From Coriobacteriaceae bacterium (GTDB taxonomy: Bacteria > Actinomycetota > Coriobacteriia > Coriobacteriales > QAMH01), in contig DAJPGJ010000001.1 in the NCBI GenBank assembly GCA_025992705.1, positions 1,736,001 through 1,800,000 on the forward strand: a stretch of 64,000 nucleotides of DNA. Direction: 5' to 3'. The notes under the pieces were generated by a model. It made no database searches, was not told the DNA's origin, and saw only the letters and a list, made by a program, of their open reading frames with translations. This document shows, piece by piece, positions 18,278 to 27,590 of this stretch (the first letter of the stretch is position 1; each line of letters starts with the position of its first letter). A program made the position numbers and the translations under genes.

Positions 18278-19807
18278 CTATAGCCTTATAAAGCTCTCGC
18301 CGAGGGCCTTTGCCTCGCCTTCCAGCTTGATGACGGTGCCATGACGCAACGTCACCTTGTTTCCAGAGCTGTCGACACAACTAATTGACTGCGGTGCGGA
18401 GAAGGGCTTGCTCTCACCCAGAGATGCGCTCACCTGAATGCCGGTCTGCCCATGATAGGTGGCAATCATGTCGGTGTAGAGCATGTACACGCCATCGACA
18501 TTGACCATCGTAGGGCCCTCGTTGCCCGTGGCAATGTTGGTGTTGACCAGGTGCCATCCATCAGGTGACATGCTCGAATTCGCATAGATCTGATTGTTGA
18601 CGCCGTCCTTCTTGGTTATCAGGTAATAGGTGTCCCCATCCTTGTAGATGAGGAGTCGATGTAATTGTCCGATGCCTCGAGACCCTGAATCTCGAACGCG
18701 GTGGAAGCGTCAAGCCTGAGCCCCTGCGGGAAGTGCTTGCCGGAACCACTCGTGGACGAGGCAAGGCCGTTGTTCGAGATATCGACCTTGACGGCATAGA
18801 CCTTCATCCTATCGCTTTCGGGCTGACCATTGATAATCGCCATAGTAGCCAGCCGAGAAGATGATGTAGATGTCTCCGTTGTCATCCACGAACCACTCGG
18901 GAGCAACGACATCGAAGTCAGAGATACCGAACGGCATGGACGACAGCGAGATGCCATCGTAGCTTCCGCCGTTGATAAGACCCAGCCCCTCAGGCTGCGT
19001 CCAGTCGACAAGGTTCTCGGAATAGGAAATCATGGGATAGAAGCGCCCGTTGTTCCTGTTCCAATTGGAGAGCATGTAGAACGTCCCGTCCTTGAACATG
19101 ATGCTTGGGTCGTGGAGCGGATCCGCGTTGCTCGCAAACGGGGTGCTGGCTTTGGTGAAATTGATGCCGTCACGGGTGTAGCACAGCGCAGTCTCGAAAC
19201 CCGCGCCTTGGCCAGGCGTATCAATGAAGAACGACCCGAGGAACAGATCCTGCTCGCTCGTGTCATTGATGCCATACCAGCCAATGCCCTCTTCGTTCCA
19301 TCCCGCCGAGACGAGACTGTCGTTTTCGACCTTGCTCAACGTGTAGTTATGGCTTCCCGAATTGTTGGTTGGGGCAGACGGCTGCACATTGGGATTGAAC
19401 TGGCGGTACAGGGCGACGGACTCGTCTGCATCCGAATACCAACCGATGCCCTCATAGCTCCAGCCGACGGAAACGAGATGGTCGCGCTCGACCTCGCTCA
19501 TGGTGTAGTGATGGTCGGTGCCCGAATACAGACGATAAACCGCATTACCATCTGCCGGCGCGGTCCAGCCAATGCCCTCGTAATTCCAACCGGCATCCAT
19601 GAGGCTGACCTTCTCAACCGGGCTGGCGGTGTAGAAATGCTCGCCGCTGTTGGGATTGTAGAGACGATTCATCTTCACCGCGGACTCATCGGCATGGGCG
19701 GCTTTTGCCGGAGGCTGCACCATCATGACGAGCGACGCGCACATAAGCGCAAGAATCGCGACGAGCGCACATCTTTTCGCATGTCCTTTGCTTACCAAAC
19801 TAATCAT
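18278..19807 (-). CDS. Secreted GH43-like glycosidase with DUF5648 triad (two frameshifts)
   Basis: Predicted exported protein of about 509 residues. The start ATG at 19807 has an AAGGAG site. A signal peptide runs through LVAILALMCASLVMM to AHADE. Three DUF5648-type units follow (YNPNSGEHFYT, a shortened RLYSGTDHHYT, RQFNPNVQ...SHNYT). The rest resembles a five-bladed GH43/arabinanase-type fold, with DPLHDPSIMFKDGTFYML, VVAPEWFVDDNGDIYIIFSAGYY and GNEGPTMVNVDGVYMLY. Frames change near 18840 (one extra base) and 18660 (one missing base), leaving the length a multiple of three. The substrate cannot be assigned; arabinose- or xylose-containing glycans are typical for the family. It diverges from the galactofuranosyltransferase gene. 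Confidence 0.75.
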
Positions 19808-20036
19808 ATGATCTCCTTTGGCGTTCTTCCTGCGTAACATGACCTGGCAGCATTTTACTAAGCGCCCGTCCGCAAAACCCGTTACATGCACGCAGCAATC
19901 CCGCAACGGAAACGACACGGTCGCCAATCCACCTTTTTACGTTCGCATGTATCCTTTTGTCTTTTTTGCGTTTCTAGCCGAAATGCTCGGATAGAATAGC
20001 CGGAAGAAACCGCGGCGATACGTGGAAGGAAACGGC

Positions 20037-21947
20037 ATGCAGCGACATAAGCTTTCGAACGTTCTACTGGAAAACAGCTGGCAGTTCTTCCGAGCACCTG
20101 CCATGTATTGCTCCTCCAATGCCCCCGTAACATGCGGTGATTCCGCCGGAAGCGAATGGAGTCTGCAAGGGCCCGGCACCTTCGACTTCACCACCTTCTT
20201 CAATGCGCTGCCCACAGGCAAGTGGATGCGCTATACCAACGCCCGAGAGTTCTTCTTGCACCTCGAGCTTAAGAGAGCCGCCTGCACGTTCACGCAAACG
20301 CGTGCCGATACATACACATGGCATGCCGAGCGTCTCGACACGACAAGGCGCGATATCGCTGCAAGCGAAGAGTGGGTCACGCTCGATATCCCCCTCGAGC
20401 TCAACGATGACGTGCTCGTTGGCTTCCTGTTGGAAAGCCAGGGAACCGTGCAGATCCGCAACAGTTACTATTACACCGAGGTCGATGACGAGAGCATCCG
20501 CCCCGTCGAGCTTGCCCTTTGCACGACGACCTTCAAAAACGAGAACTACATTCTTCCCAATGTCGAGCTTGTCAGAAAACGCATCATCGAGACTGACGAG
20601 CCCATCTCGGAACACTTTTCCATGCATGTCGTCGACAACGGTCGCACCCTTGACGCCGAGGACGTCGAATCCGAGCGCATCTTCCTGCACCCCAATCCCA
20701 ACGCGGGTGGAGCGGGCGGTTTTGCCCGAGGCATGATCGAGGCCATGGAACAGGCCCCGCGCGCTACCCACGTGCTGCTCATGGACGATGACGTGAGCAT
20801 CTCGCCCGAGAGCATCATACGCACCTTCAACCTGCTCTCCATCGTAAATGACGAGTACTCGGAAGCGTTCTTGAGCGGTGCCATGATGAGCATGGACCAG
20901 CCGAATCTGCGCTACGAAGACGTCGGATTCGTGGCATGCAACGGCAAGTACTTCCCCGCCAAGAACCTTGCCTACGTCGATGTGCTGCACGACTGCGTCG
21001 CAAACGAGGCCTTTATCCACTGCAATCCCGAAGAGGCGGGGTATGATGCGGACCGCATGTCGCAGTCCTACGCTGCCTGGTGGTACTGCGTCATACCCGT
21101 ATCCGTAATCGATCGCGAAGGGCTACCGCTGCCCATCTTCGTGCGTACCGACGACGTTGAGTACAGCCTGCGTGCGCATGCCAAGATCATGACCATGAAC
21201 GGCATCTGCGTATGGCACGCACCGTTCAAACAGCGCTACAGCGCTGCCGTGGAGCGCTACCAAATGCCCCGCAACGTGCTCATCGGGCAGTTCACGAGCG
21301 GCATGGCCCCCCTGTCCGACTTCATAGGCGATTTGAAGATCGGCTTCGAGCTCGAACTCAAGAAGTACAACTACGATAACGCAGCACTCGTCCTCGATGC
21401 CTTCGAGGACTTTCTGAAGGGCCCGTCCTTCATCATGGAAAAGGGAGCAGCCGAGAGAAGCTACCTTGACCACCTCAAGAAGGCCGAGAAGCTGCTTCCG
21501 CTTGACGATATCAAGGAAGATGCCCTGGCTCTGGGCGTTGATCTCGATACCATCCCCGCAACGCAATTCGACCACGAGAACTACGAGAGAGACGACCATC
21601 GCTCGTTCGTCGAGCGCATACGGGACAACATGACCGTCAACGGCCATCGCATGGTCAGGGGCGATTACTACGACAAGGGATCGGTTGCCGTCATCAGCGC
21701 CGCCGGCTGGCTGTACCCCGTCGATGAGCTTCGAAAGAAGGAATACATCATCGCCATCGACGCGCCAAGCAAGAAGGGCATCATCCGCAAGATGGACAAG
21801 GAGCGCTTCAACCGGCTCTGGGACCGTTTCCACCGTGACATGGTCGAGTTTCGTGCGAACAAAGACCGCCTGCGCAAGGAGTACGAGGCAGCCCGCCCCG
21901 TCATGACGTCACTGCCGTTCTGGAAGCAGTACCTCGGTATCGACTAG
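20037..21947 (+). CDS. Galactofuranosyltransferase GlfT2-like (GT2)
   Basis: Glycosyltransferase of 636 residues resembling GlfT2, which polymerises galactofuranose in mycobacterial arabinogalactan. The N-terminal beta-rich region (about 1-165) is followed by a GT2 core with ALCTTTFKNENYI, the nucleotide/metal motif LLMDDDVSISPE, AWWYCVIPVSVIDREGLPLPIFVRTDDVEYSLR and WHAPFKQRYSAAVERYQMPRN. A helical C-terminal domain completes it. The ATG at 20037 is preferred over the GTG at 20022 because of the GGAAGGA site 7 bases upstream. The gene ends tail-to-tail with the next transferase, their stops sharing CTAG at 21944-21947. The sugar specificity is inferred from overall family resemblance. Confidence 0.8.
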   Translation: MQRHKLSNVLLENSWQFFRAPAMYCSSNAPVTCGDSAGSEWSLQGPGTFDFTTFFNALPTGKWMRYTNAREFFLHLELKRAACTFTQTRADTYTWHAERLDTTRRDIAASEEWVTLDIPLELNDDVLVGFLLESQGTVQIRNSYYYTEVDDESIRPVELALCTTTFKNENYILPNVELVRKRIIETDEPISEHFSMHVVDNGRTLDAEDVESERIFLHPNPNAGGAGGFARGMIEAMEQAPRATHVLLMDDDVSISPESIIRTFNLLSIVNDEYSEAFLSGAMMSMDQPNLRYEDVGFVACNGKYFPAKNLAYVDVLHDCVANEAFIHCNPEEAGYDADRMSQSYAAWWYCVIPVSVIDREGLPLPIFVRTDDVEYSLRAHAKIMTMNGICVWHAPFKQRYSAAVERYQMPRNVLIGQFTSGMAPLSDFIGDLKIGFELELKKYNYDNAALVLDAFEDFLKGPSFIMEKGAAERSYLDHLKKAEKLLPLDDIKEDALALGVDLDTIPATQFDHENYERDDHRSFVERIRDNMTVNGHRMVRGDYYDKGSVAVISAAGWLYPVDELRKKEYIIAIDAPSKKGIIRKMDKERFNRLWDRFHRDMVEFRANKDRLRKEYEAARPVMTSLPFWKQYLGID

Positions 21948-24067
21948 GCGCGCACGTCCCAGTTGAGCGCGTAGTACGCGTTCGCATGCGCGATGTTGGT
22001 ACCGTAATACGGATCGCCTTCGGCAATGAAGCGCGGCCAGCGCTTCTGGAACATCGCGAGCTCCTCGGCGTTTCGCATCTTGCTCTCGACCGTCTCGTCG
22101 AACCCACGGGACACTGACTCATAGTGGTAGAGCTCGATGTTGGGATCGATGATGACGTGACGACCCTTCTCGACGAGGCGCAGGCAGAAGTCCACGTCGT
22201 TATAGGCGACGGCATAGCGCTCGTCAAAGCCCTCGACCGACTCGAAGTCCTTTCGGCTCACCATAAGGCATGCGCCCGTAACCGCGAGCACGTCGCGAGC
22301 ATTGTGGATCATGCCAAAGTAGTACACGAGGCTCGCCGGCGCCATGCACGCCACGTGCTTGGGGTCGGAGCGCGGAATCACCACGCCGTCGTGCTGGATT
22401 GTCCTGTCCGGATACAGCAAACGTGCGCCTACGACGGCGACCTCCTCGCGTTGCAGGGGGCCGAGCAGCAACTCAATCCAATCGGGCGTGATGACCTCCA
22501 TATCGTTGTTGAGGAAGAGATAGTGGTCACCCACGGCATGCGTCACGCCCAAATTGCAGATGGCAGAGTAGTTGAACGAACCCTCGAAGCGCACGACGCG
22601 CAGGTTGTCGTGCTCGGCCTGCAGGCGCTCGTACAGCGCAAAGGTCTCGTCCTCGACACTATTGTTCTCGACGATGATGATCTCGAAGTTCTCGTAGGTC
22701 GTCTTCTCCCAGATGGATTCGAGGCAGCGCTCGAGCATGAAGGCCTGGTCTTTGTTGGGGATGATGATGGAGACAAGCGGCTTCTTCTCGGGTAGGTGAT
22801 ACACGATGCGATGCATGTTGCCGCAGAAGCCATCGAGCACATCGACGGGAATGCCGATACGCTCGTAGTGATTCCTGACCGCAATCTCGCCGGCCTTGTG
22901 CGTGTAGGGCTTGGCGTTGGCGTTACTGGCAGCCGAGTGCTCATGCGAGCGCCAATGATAGAGCACCTTGCGCACGTGGAAGATGTTGCGCGCCTTCTCC
23001 GCAACCTTCAGGGTCATATCCCAGTCCTGCGCACCCGTGACCTCGTCGCCCGAAAGCTCGATGGCATCCACGATGGACTTGCGCACCGTGAGCAGATGGC
23101 ACACGTAATTGCAGGTGGCAAGCAACTCCCAGCTAAAGTCCGTCTTGAGGAAGCCATCGAAGAGCTTGCCGTCCCTGATCTTGTCCTCGTCGCAGTAGAG
23201 CAAATCCGTCTCCGGGTAGCGATTGATGGCATCGACGTACTCGAAGAGTATGCTCGGCTCGAGGATGTCGTCATGATCGAAGAAGCAGAGGAAGTCGCCT
23301 TGTGCGATGGCGATGCCCTCGTTGGTATTGCCCGCAATGCCGTAGTTCTTGTCGAGTGTCACCACCCGTACGCGATCATCGTTTGCCGCGCACGCGGCCA
23401 CAGCCGCGGCAAGCTCCTTGTCCTCGGGCGTCGAGTTGACAAGGATAAGCTCGAACTTGCCATAGGTCTGCTCGAGAACGGACTGTGACATCTCCGCGAA
23501 GAAGTCGAGCGGCGTCTTGTAGAGCGGCACGATGATCGAGAACAGCGGCTCGATCTCGAAGTGCGCCCTCCGCTGCCCATCGAGCTCCATCGGTGACTTC
23601 TTTTGAGTGTGGTAGAACCAATCCTCGTAGAAGGGGCCCTGACCCGAATCATTGAACTTCCTCTGAAAACGATCGCGAACATCCTCCGTGCGCCACTTGT
23701 CCATGCAGATGAACGCAGGAGGCAGAGCGTCATCCGCAAAACGCACCCAAATGAAGAACCAATCGTTGCCATGCTCCTTGAGAAACGAGGTGTGGATGGT
23801 GCGGCGCGTGAAATCGGAGTGGGGCACGGGATGGTCAAGTTTGTCGCTCAGGACAGCGCGATCTCTGATAGGCATGCGCTTGCCCTGACGGTCAAAGACG
23901 ATGACCTCGAATGGCGTTTGGTGCGTACTCGCATCGTCGCAATGAGTCGTGATGACGATATGCACGAGCTCGCTGTTTTGCGGCTCATAGCCAAAGTAAC
24001 AAATGCGATCAGGCTCGATATGAGAAATATCACTGCGCGCATAGCGGTCGAAAATTGCGAATGTCAT
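21944..24067 (-). CDS. Tandem-domain GT2 glycosyltransferase
   Basis: A 707-residue protein with two GT-A domains after a divergent N-terminal region. Domain 1 (about 170-400) has FSIIVPLYKTPLDFFAEMSQS, LDKNYGIAGNTNEG and FFDHDDILEPS. Domain 2 (about 420-690) has VSIIIPNKDQAFMLERCLES, FEGSFNYSAICNLGV, LFLNNDMEVITPDW and AVAYNDVDFCLRL. This is typical of rhamnan and other wall-polysaccharide transferases. The N-terminal region overlaps the upstream ORF by 38 bases. Given the many indels in this part of the sequence, the two could be one protein interrupted by a +1 shift. The acceptor is unknown; the setting implies wall glycan assembly. Paralogous to the broken gene at 31267-33626. Confidence 0.85.
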   Translation of the reverse strand: MTFAIFDRYARSDISHIEPDRICYFGYEPQNSELVHIVITTHCDDASTHQTPFEVIVFDRQGKRMPIRDRAVLSDKLDHPVPHSDFTRRTIHTSFLKEHGNDWFFIWVRFADDALPPAFICMDKWRTEDVRDRFQRKFNDSGQGPFYEDWFYHTQKKSPMELDGQRRAHFEIEPLFSIIVPLYKTPLDFFAEMSQSVLEQTYGKFELILVNSTPEDKELAAAVAACAANDDRVRVVTLDKNYGIAGNTNEGIAIAQGDFLCFFDHDDILEPSILFEYVDAINRYPETDLLYCDEDKIRDGKLFDGFLKTDFSWELLATCNYVCHLLTVRKSIVDAIELSGDEVTGAQDWDMTLKVAEKARNIFHVRKVLYHWRSHEHSAASNANAKPYTHKAGEIAVRNHYERIGIPVDVLDGFCGNMHRIVYHLPEKKPLVSIIIPNKDQAFMLERCLESIWEKTTYENFEIIIVENNSVEDETFALYERLQAEHDNLRVVRFEGSFNYSAICNLGVTHAVGDHYLFLNNDMEVITPDWIELLLGPLQREEVAVVGARLLYPDRTIQHDGVVIPRSDPKHVACMAPASLVYYFGMIHNARDVLAVTGACLMVSRKDFESVEGFDERYAVAYNDVDFCLRLVEKGRHVIIDPNIELYHYESVSRGFDETVESKMRNAEELAMFQKRWPRFIAEGDPYYGTNIAHANAYYALNWDVRA

Positions 24068-24383
24068 TGACGCCAGGCGCCTTGCTCAGGGTATTGTACT
24101 TCGCGGTCAATGCGCTCGAGAGGTGTCGTACCTTCTGGGACTCCTCGTCAAGAACCGCACCTTCTGCATCGAGCACGCGTACGGTGACGGCCTGCTCGAC
24201 GTAAAGCAGGGGCAAGATGAGCACGTACTCGCCATGTGCGGCATCCTTGGCAGCGACGAGGGCGGGAACGGCGTCATCTCCCTGGCAATGCGACTCGGCA
24301 ACAATCGACCCTCCTTGCGGACAATCCGCAGTCAGAAGTATGTAGATCTTCCTATCGCCGCGCGTTATCGTTCCTAGCTTCAT
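24030..24383 (-). CDS. Hypothetical protein, possibly the N-terminus of the downstream transferase
   Basis: A 117-residue product starting at the ATG at 24383 (MKLGTITRGDRKIYILL) with a GGGGG site. It is beta-rich, with no signal peptide or membrane segment and no recognised domain. Its last codons overlap the first codons of the tandem GT2 gene by 38 bases in a +1-shifted frame. Deleting one base near the GT2 ATG (around 24065) would fuse both into one frame of about 824 residues. Tandem GT2 proteins of this type often begin with a beta-sandwich region, which fits a fused reading. It is listed separately because the overlap could also be translational coupling. Confidence 0.55.
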   Translation of the reverse strand: MKLGTITRGDRKIYILLTADCPQGGSIVAESHCQGDDAVPALVAAKDAAHGEYVLILPLLYVEQAVTVRVLDAEGAVLDEESQKVRHLSSALTAKYNTLSKAPGVNDIRNFRPLCAQ

Positions 24384-24457
24384 ATGAATAACCCCCGTCT
24401 GTGTAATTGCGAGAAGTATAATACACACACTCTGTACGCGCCGAGTTGGGAGCCACC

Positions 24458-25315
24458 GTGAGCACTTCGCCCTATCCGCAGGACTCGCTTCAACGATTGC
24501 AAGCCATCGAGCGTGACATCGTCGCCGTCATCGACAAGATCTGCCGGGAGAACGATATCGAATACTTCATCGATGGTGGCACCTGCTTGGGTGCCGTGCG
24601 CCATGGAGGCTTCATTCCCTGGGACGACGATGTTGATCTCGGGATGCCCAAGGCCGATTACGACCGCTTCTGCGCCATTGCCCCCGAGCTCTTACCCGCT
24701 GGCTACTCGCTCCACACATCCACGAACACCACGGGGTTTTCGGGGCTTTGGGCCAAGGTCTTCAAAGAAGGCACGCGTTTCATCGACGACAACGCGCTGG
24801 AAGCGGGCTGCGAGCAAGGAGCCTTCGTCGACATATTCCCCTACTGCCAGCTTGACGCGGACCCCAAAATTGCGCAGAGGCAGTGCAAGAAGGCTCGCGC
24901 TGCCCAACTCAAGTCATATCTCAGGCACTTCTCGCGCCCCAAACTGCCAGCATCGACCCCACTGCGCCCGCTCGTCGAGGCAGCCTGCAAGTTTGTGCAC
25001 GCCACCGTCGCGCGCGGCTGGAAGCAGGAGGATTTGCAGAATACATTCGACCATGCCTTCGACACGAGCAATCCCGCACAGCGTTGGACAGATGCCGCAT
25101 ATCCCAATTGGGGATCATTTGACACCGAGGTGCTCTTCCCCACGACGGATATCGACTTCGACGGGTTAACACTGCGTGCACCCCATGACAGCGACGGCTT
25201 TCTCAAGACGCTCTATGGTGACTACATGCAATTGCCTCCTGAAGAGGAGCGCTATACGCACGCACCCGTCATCCTCGACTTGGGCGATGGCATCGACGTC
25301 ATGAAAGAGACGTGA
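24458..25315 (+). CDS. LicD-family phosphotransferase
   Basis: A 285-residue protein of the LicD family, nucleotidyltransferase-fold enzymes that add phosphocholine or related phospho-groups to surface glycans. The signature region reads YFIDGGTCLGAVRHGGFIPW followed at once by DDDVDLGM, which holds the metal-binding acidic cluster. GAFVDIFPYCQLDAD follows, and a C-terminal EVLFPTTDIDFDGLTLRAPH segment is typical of the family. The GTG at 24458 is preferred to the TTG at 24446 because GGGAG lies six bases upstream. Transcribed opposite to most of the cluster, its 3' end overlaps the GT4 gene by 17 bp. The donor and target are not evident. Confidence 0.88.
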   Translation: MSTSPYPQDSLQRLQAIERDIVAVIDKICRENDIEYFIDGGTCLGAVRHGGFIPWDDDVDLGMPKADYDRFCAIAPELLPAGYSLHTSTNTTGFSGLWAKVFKEGTRFIDDNALEAGCEQGAFVDIFPYCQLDADPKIAQRQCKKARAAQLKSYLRHFSRPKLPASTPLRPLVEAACKFVHATVARGWKQEDLQNTFDHAFDTSNPAQRWTDAAYPNWGSFDTEVLFPTTDIDFDGLTLRAPHDSDGFLKTLYGDYMQLPPEEERYTHAPVILDLGDGIDVMKET

Positions 25316-26466
25316 AGGCCGCCTCGAGTGCATCGACGGTCTTGCCCCAGCAGCATTCAGCAGCGACGAAGGCGCTCAGGTCTTCTCCTGAAGCACGCTG
25401 CGCCGTCGCCTCGCGAATAGCTTGCGCAACGTCTGCGGGTTCGCAGCTCTTAAGCATGACGCCATGGCGTACCGGATCAAAGCCCATCACCTCGTCTGTG
25501 CCTCCCACATGCGGCATGACGGGGACGCACCCCTGGGCAGCCGCTTCCAGAAGCGAGGTGCAGAAACCTTCCGAACGCGTCGGTAGGCAGAAAACATCCG
25601 CATCTCGCAGAAGAGCGGAAAGGTCCGGCTGGTCAAGCTTGCCAAGCAAGGCAACGTTGTCAAAACCTTGGCATGCGATCTGCTCACGTTGGCTACCATC
25701 GCCCGCCAATGCGCATACGAACCCATCGCCTAAGAGCGCCGCGGCCTGCGCAAACGAAAGCGCTCCCTTCTCGGGTTCGAGACGCCCGACAAAGACGATG
25801 AGCGTCTTGTCATGCGCACGCAGCTCGTCACGAAAGTTCCGTTCTGATGCAGCATCTTTGAATTGCTCGACATCGATGGAGTTGGGAATGACGGCTGCGG
25901 TCTCTATGCCAAAGTGCGTCAGCCAACCCCTGCTTGCCTGCGAAATACCCGCGAAGGCAGGCCCGAGATGCCGCATGCACCTAGTTACAGCATGCTCATA
26001 GCGCTCAACAAACCAATCGATACCGCCGCCACCAAAGGTCAGGTGCGCGGAGCCGTGGTCAAGCACGATGACAGGAGCGCCAATGCGCTTCGCGAAACGC
26101 GCGCCTTCAAGGGAATGCCGGTAGAAAACGCGTATTGACGAGCACGCGATCGATGCCGCGAGTAGCAAGCTCATCAAGCACGTGCTGATAATCGGCGTTC
26201 TTGCGCGAGATGGGCAGGCGGCCATCCAAAAGCGGCCTGCATGGCAAGCGATACACCTCGACGCCATCATCTTGCACCTCGTACGCAGGCGTATTCGCAG
26301 AGAGCTGCGAGGTCACGATGAAGACGCGGTTGCCTTGCATAGCAAGCTCGTGGGCAAGGCGCTGGGTAAACGACTCGACCCCACCTGCATGTGGCGCATA
26401 CTGCGCCGAGAAGATCGCATATGCGTGAACTGGGGATGACACGGTCTCCCCGTCAGTCCTCGTCAT
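25299..26466 (-). CDS. GT4-family glycosyltransferase (one frameshift)
   Basis: A retaining GT-B transferase of about 388 residues. The N-terminal Rossmann domain has AIFSAQYAPHAGGVESFTQR. After the break come GAPVIVLDHGSAHLTFGGG, AVIPNSIDVEQF, LIVFVGRLEPEKGALSFAQA, ALAGDGSQREQI and the EX7E-type block PTRSEGFCTSLLEAAAQGC. The frame changes in a run of four A near 26130 (T in the coding sense); with three, NTRFYRHSLEGARFAKR reads through. The length of 3n+1 agrees. The ATG at 26466 overlaps the end of the DUF2304 gene by 14 bp; an earlier ATG at 26490 is also in frame. The likely substrate is a lipid-linked glycan intermediate, by context only. Confidence 0.85.
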
Positions 26467-26824
26467 GCTCGCCAAGATGCCTTCGCTCATAATGGTCTAG
26501 CCTGTCGATGGCTATCTGCTGGGTGAGTTCCTTCACGCGATTCTCGAGCTGGGATATACGCCGGTTCGAGAAAAAATCACGGAGAATCAATATGAAAATG
26601 AAGAAGAGGAAGACGAAGTTGACCGGTGATTGAAAGCCAATGGCGTCTGACAGAAGCGAGGGGATCTGGGGAAAGATGCTCATCAGGACAATGAGGAGGG
26701 AAAACGCCACCCAGAACATGGCATCCTCGATACTCATCTTGGATTTCTTGATGCTATGCAGCAGGAAGGCCATGAGGCCGATGGCGGCGACGATCAGTAT
26801 GATTCGCAGGGCAATCGAGAACAT
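26453..26824 (-). CDS. DUF2304 small membrane protein
   Basis: A 123-residue protein with three hydrophobic segments (IALRIILIVAAIGLMAFLL, AMFWVAFSLLIVLMSIF, VNFVFLFFIFILILRDFF). A charged C-terminal coiled coil follows (ISQLENRVKELTQQIAID). The pattern and the SIEDAMFWVAFSLL segment match DUF2304, usually encoded beside polyprenyl-phosphate glycosyltransferases in polysaccharide clusters. Exactly that neighbour lies 9 bases upstream. The ATG at 26824, with AAGGTG before it, is chosen over an in-frame GTG one codon earlier. The molecular role is unknown; an accessory of lipid-linked sugar formation or flipping is plausible. Confidence 0.8.
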   Translation of the reverse strand: MFSIALRIILIVAAIGLMAFLLHSIKKSKMSIEDAMFWVAFSLLIVLMSIFPQIPSLLSDAIGFQSPVNFVFLFFIFILILRDFFSNRRISQLENRVKELTQQIAIDRLDHYERRHLGEHDED

Positions 26825-26833
26825 CACATCACC

Positions 26834-27517
26834 TTATCTGAAGAACTGTATGAGAAGAACGGACAACGCCATACGCGCCATATACGATGTCGAGGTCCTG
26901 AAATTCAGGTAGCTCTCCCCCGCAATGCGCTCGTCCATGGAGACTTGGACCTCGGCAACGCGAGCACCTTTCTTCCTGATGAGATAGGCAAGGGTGTCGG
27001 GCTCGGGTCCGAGGTTGGGACCGTAAGCTAGCTCTCTTATCATGCGGCGGTTGTAGGCGCGCATGCCCGAAGTCGGGTCGCTGATTTTCATGCCCGTCGT
27101 GAGTTTAATCATCGCCTCGATAAGATTGTTGCCGAACATGCGCATGCTCTTGGGCTTGGGAGCATCCACAAAGCGCGAACCGATCACAATGTCGTTGTCG
27201 GCCAAAGCGGCGACCATGGGAGCAACGTACTCGGGGCGATGTTGACCGTCGGCGTCAAACTGAATCGCACAGTCATAGCCATGCTTATCCGCATACTTGA
27301 GGCCAGCCTGGAAAGCGCCGGCAAGACCAAGGTTGATGGGAAGGTCGAGAAAGCGAAAATCATGCTCACGACAGATGCTTGCCGTACCGTCCTTCGATCC
27401 ATCATTTACAACGACATAGTCATACTGGGGATAATCGGACTCGAGCGTGCCGACAACACGTGCAATGTTATCTTCCTCGTTGTAAGCGGGAATTATGAGC
27501 AAGACCTCTGAATGCAC
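26834..27517 (-). CDS. Polyprenyl-phosphate glycosyltransferase (DPM1-like GT2)
   Basis: A 227-residue GT2 enzyme resembling dolichyl-phosphate mannose synthases, which charge a polyprenyl phosphate with a sugar for use outside the membrane. Visible motifs are LLIIPAYNEEDNIARVVGTL, VVVNDGSKDGT, INLGLAGAFQAGLKYA, the metal-binding FDADGQHRPEYV and GMKISDPTSGMRAYNRRMI. There are no clear membrane segments, so it is probably peripheral, with DUF2304 as its membrane partner. The start is GTG at 27517 with only a weak ribosome site. It is followed 9 bases later by the DUF2304 gene. The product would feed a GT-C transferase such as the DUF2142 or DUF6541 proteins upstream. Confidence 0.88.
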   Translation of the reverse strand: MHSEVLLIIPAYNEEDNIARVVGTLESDYPQYDYVVVNDGSKDGTASICREHDFRFLDLPINLGLAGAFQAGLKYADKHGYDCAIQFDADGQHRPEYVAPMVAALADNDIVIGSRFVDAPKPKSMRMFGNNLIEAMIKLTTGMKISDPTSGMRAYNRRMIRELAYGPNLGPEPDTLAYLIRKKGARVAEVQVSMDERIAGESYLNFRTSTSYMARMALSVLLIQFFR

Positions 27518-27590
27518 GTGAATCCATTTCTCGTCTTAGAACGCCCGGGTAACGCCACGGAGCGCAAGCGTCAAAACACTAAATAGCAAA

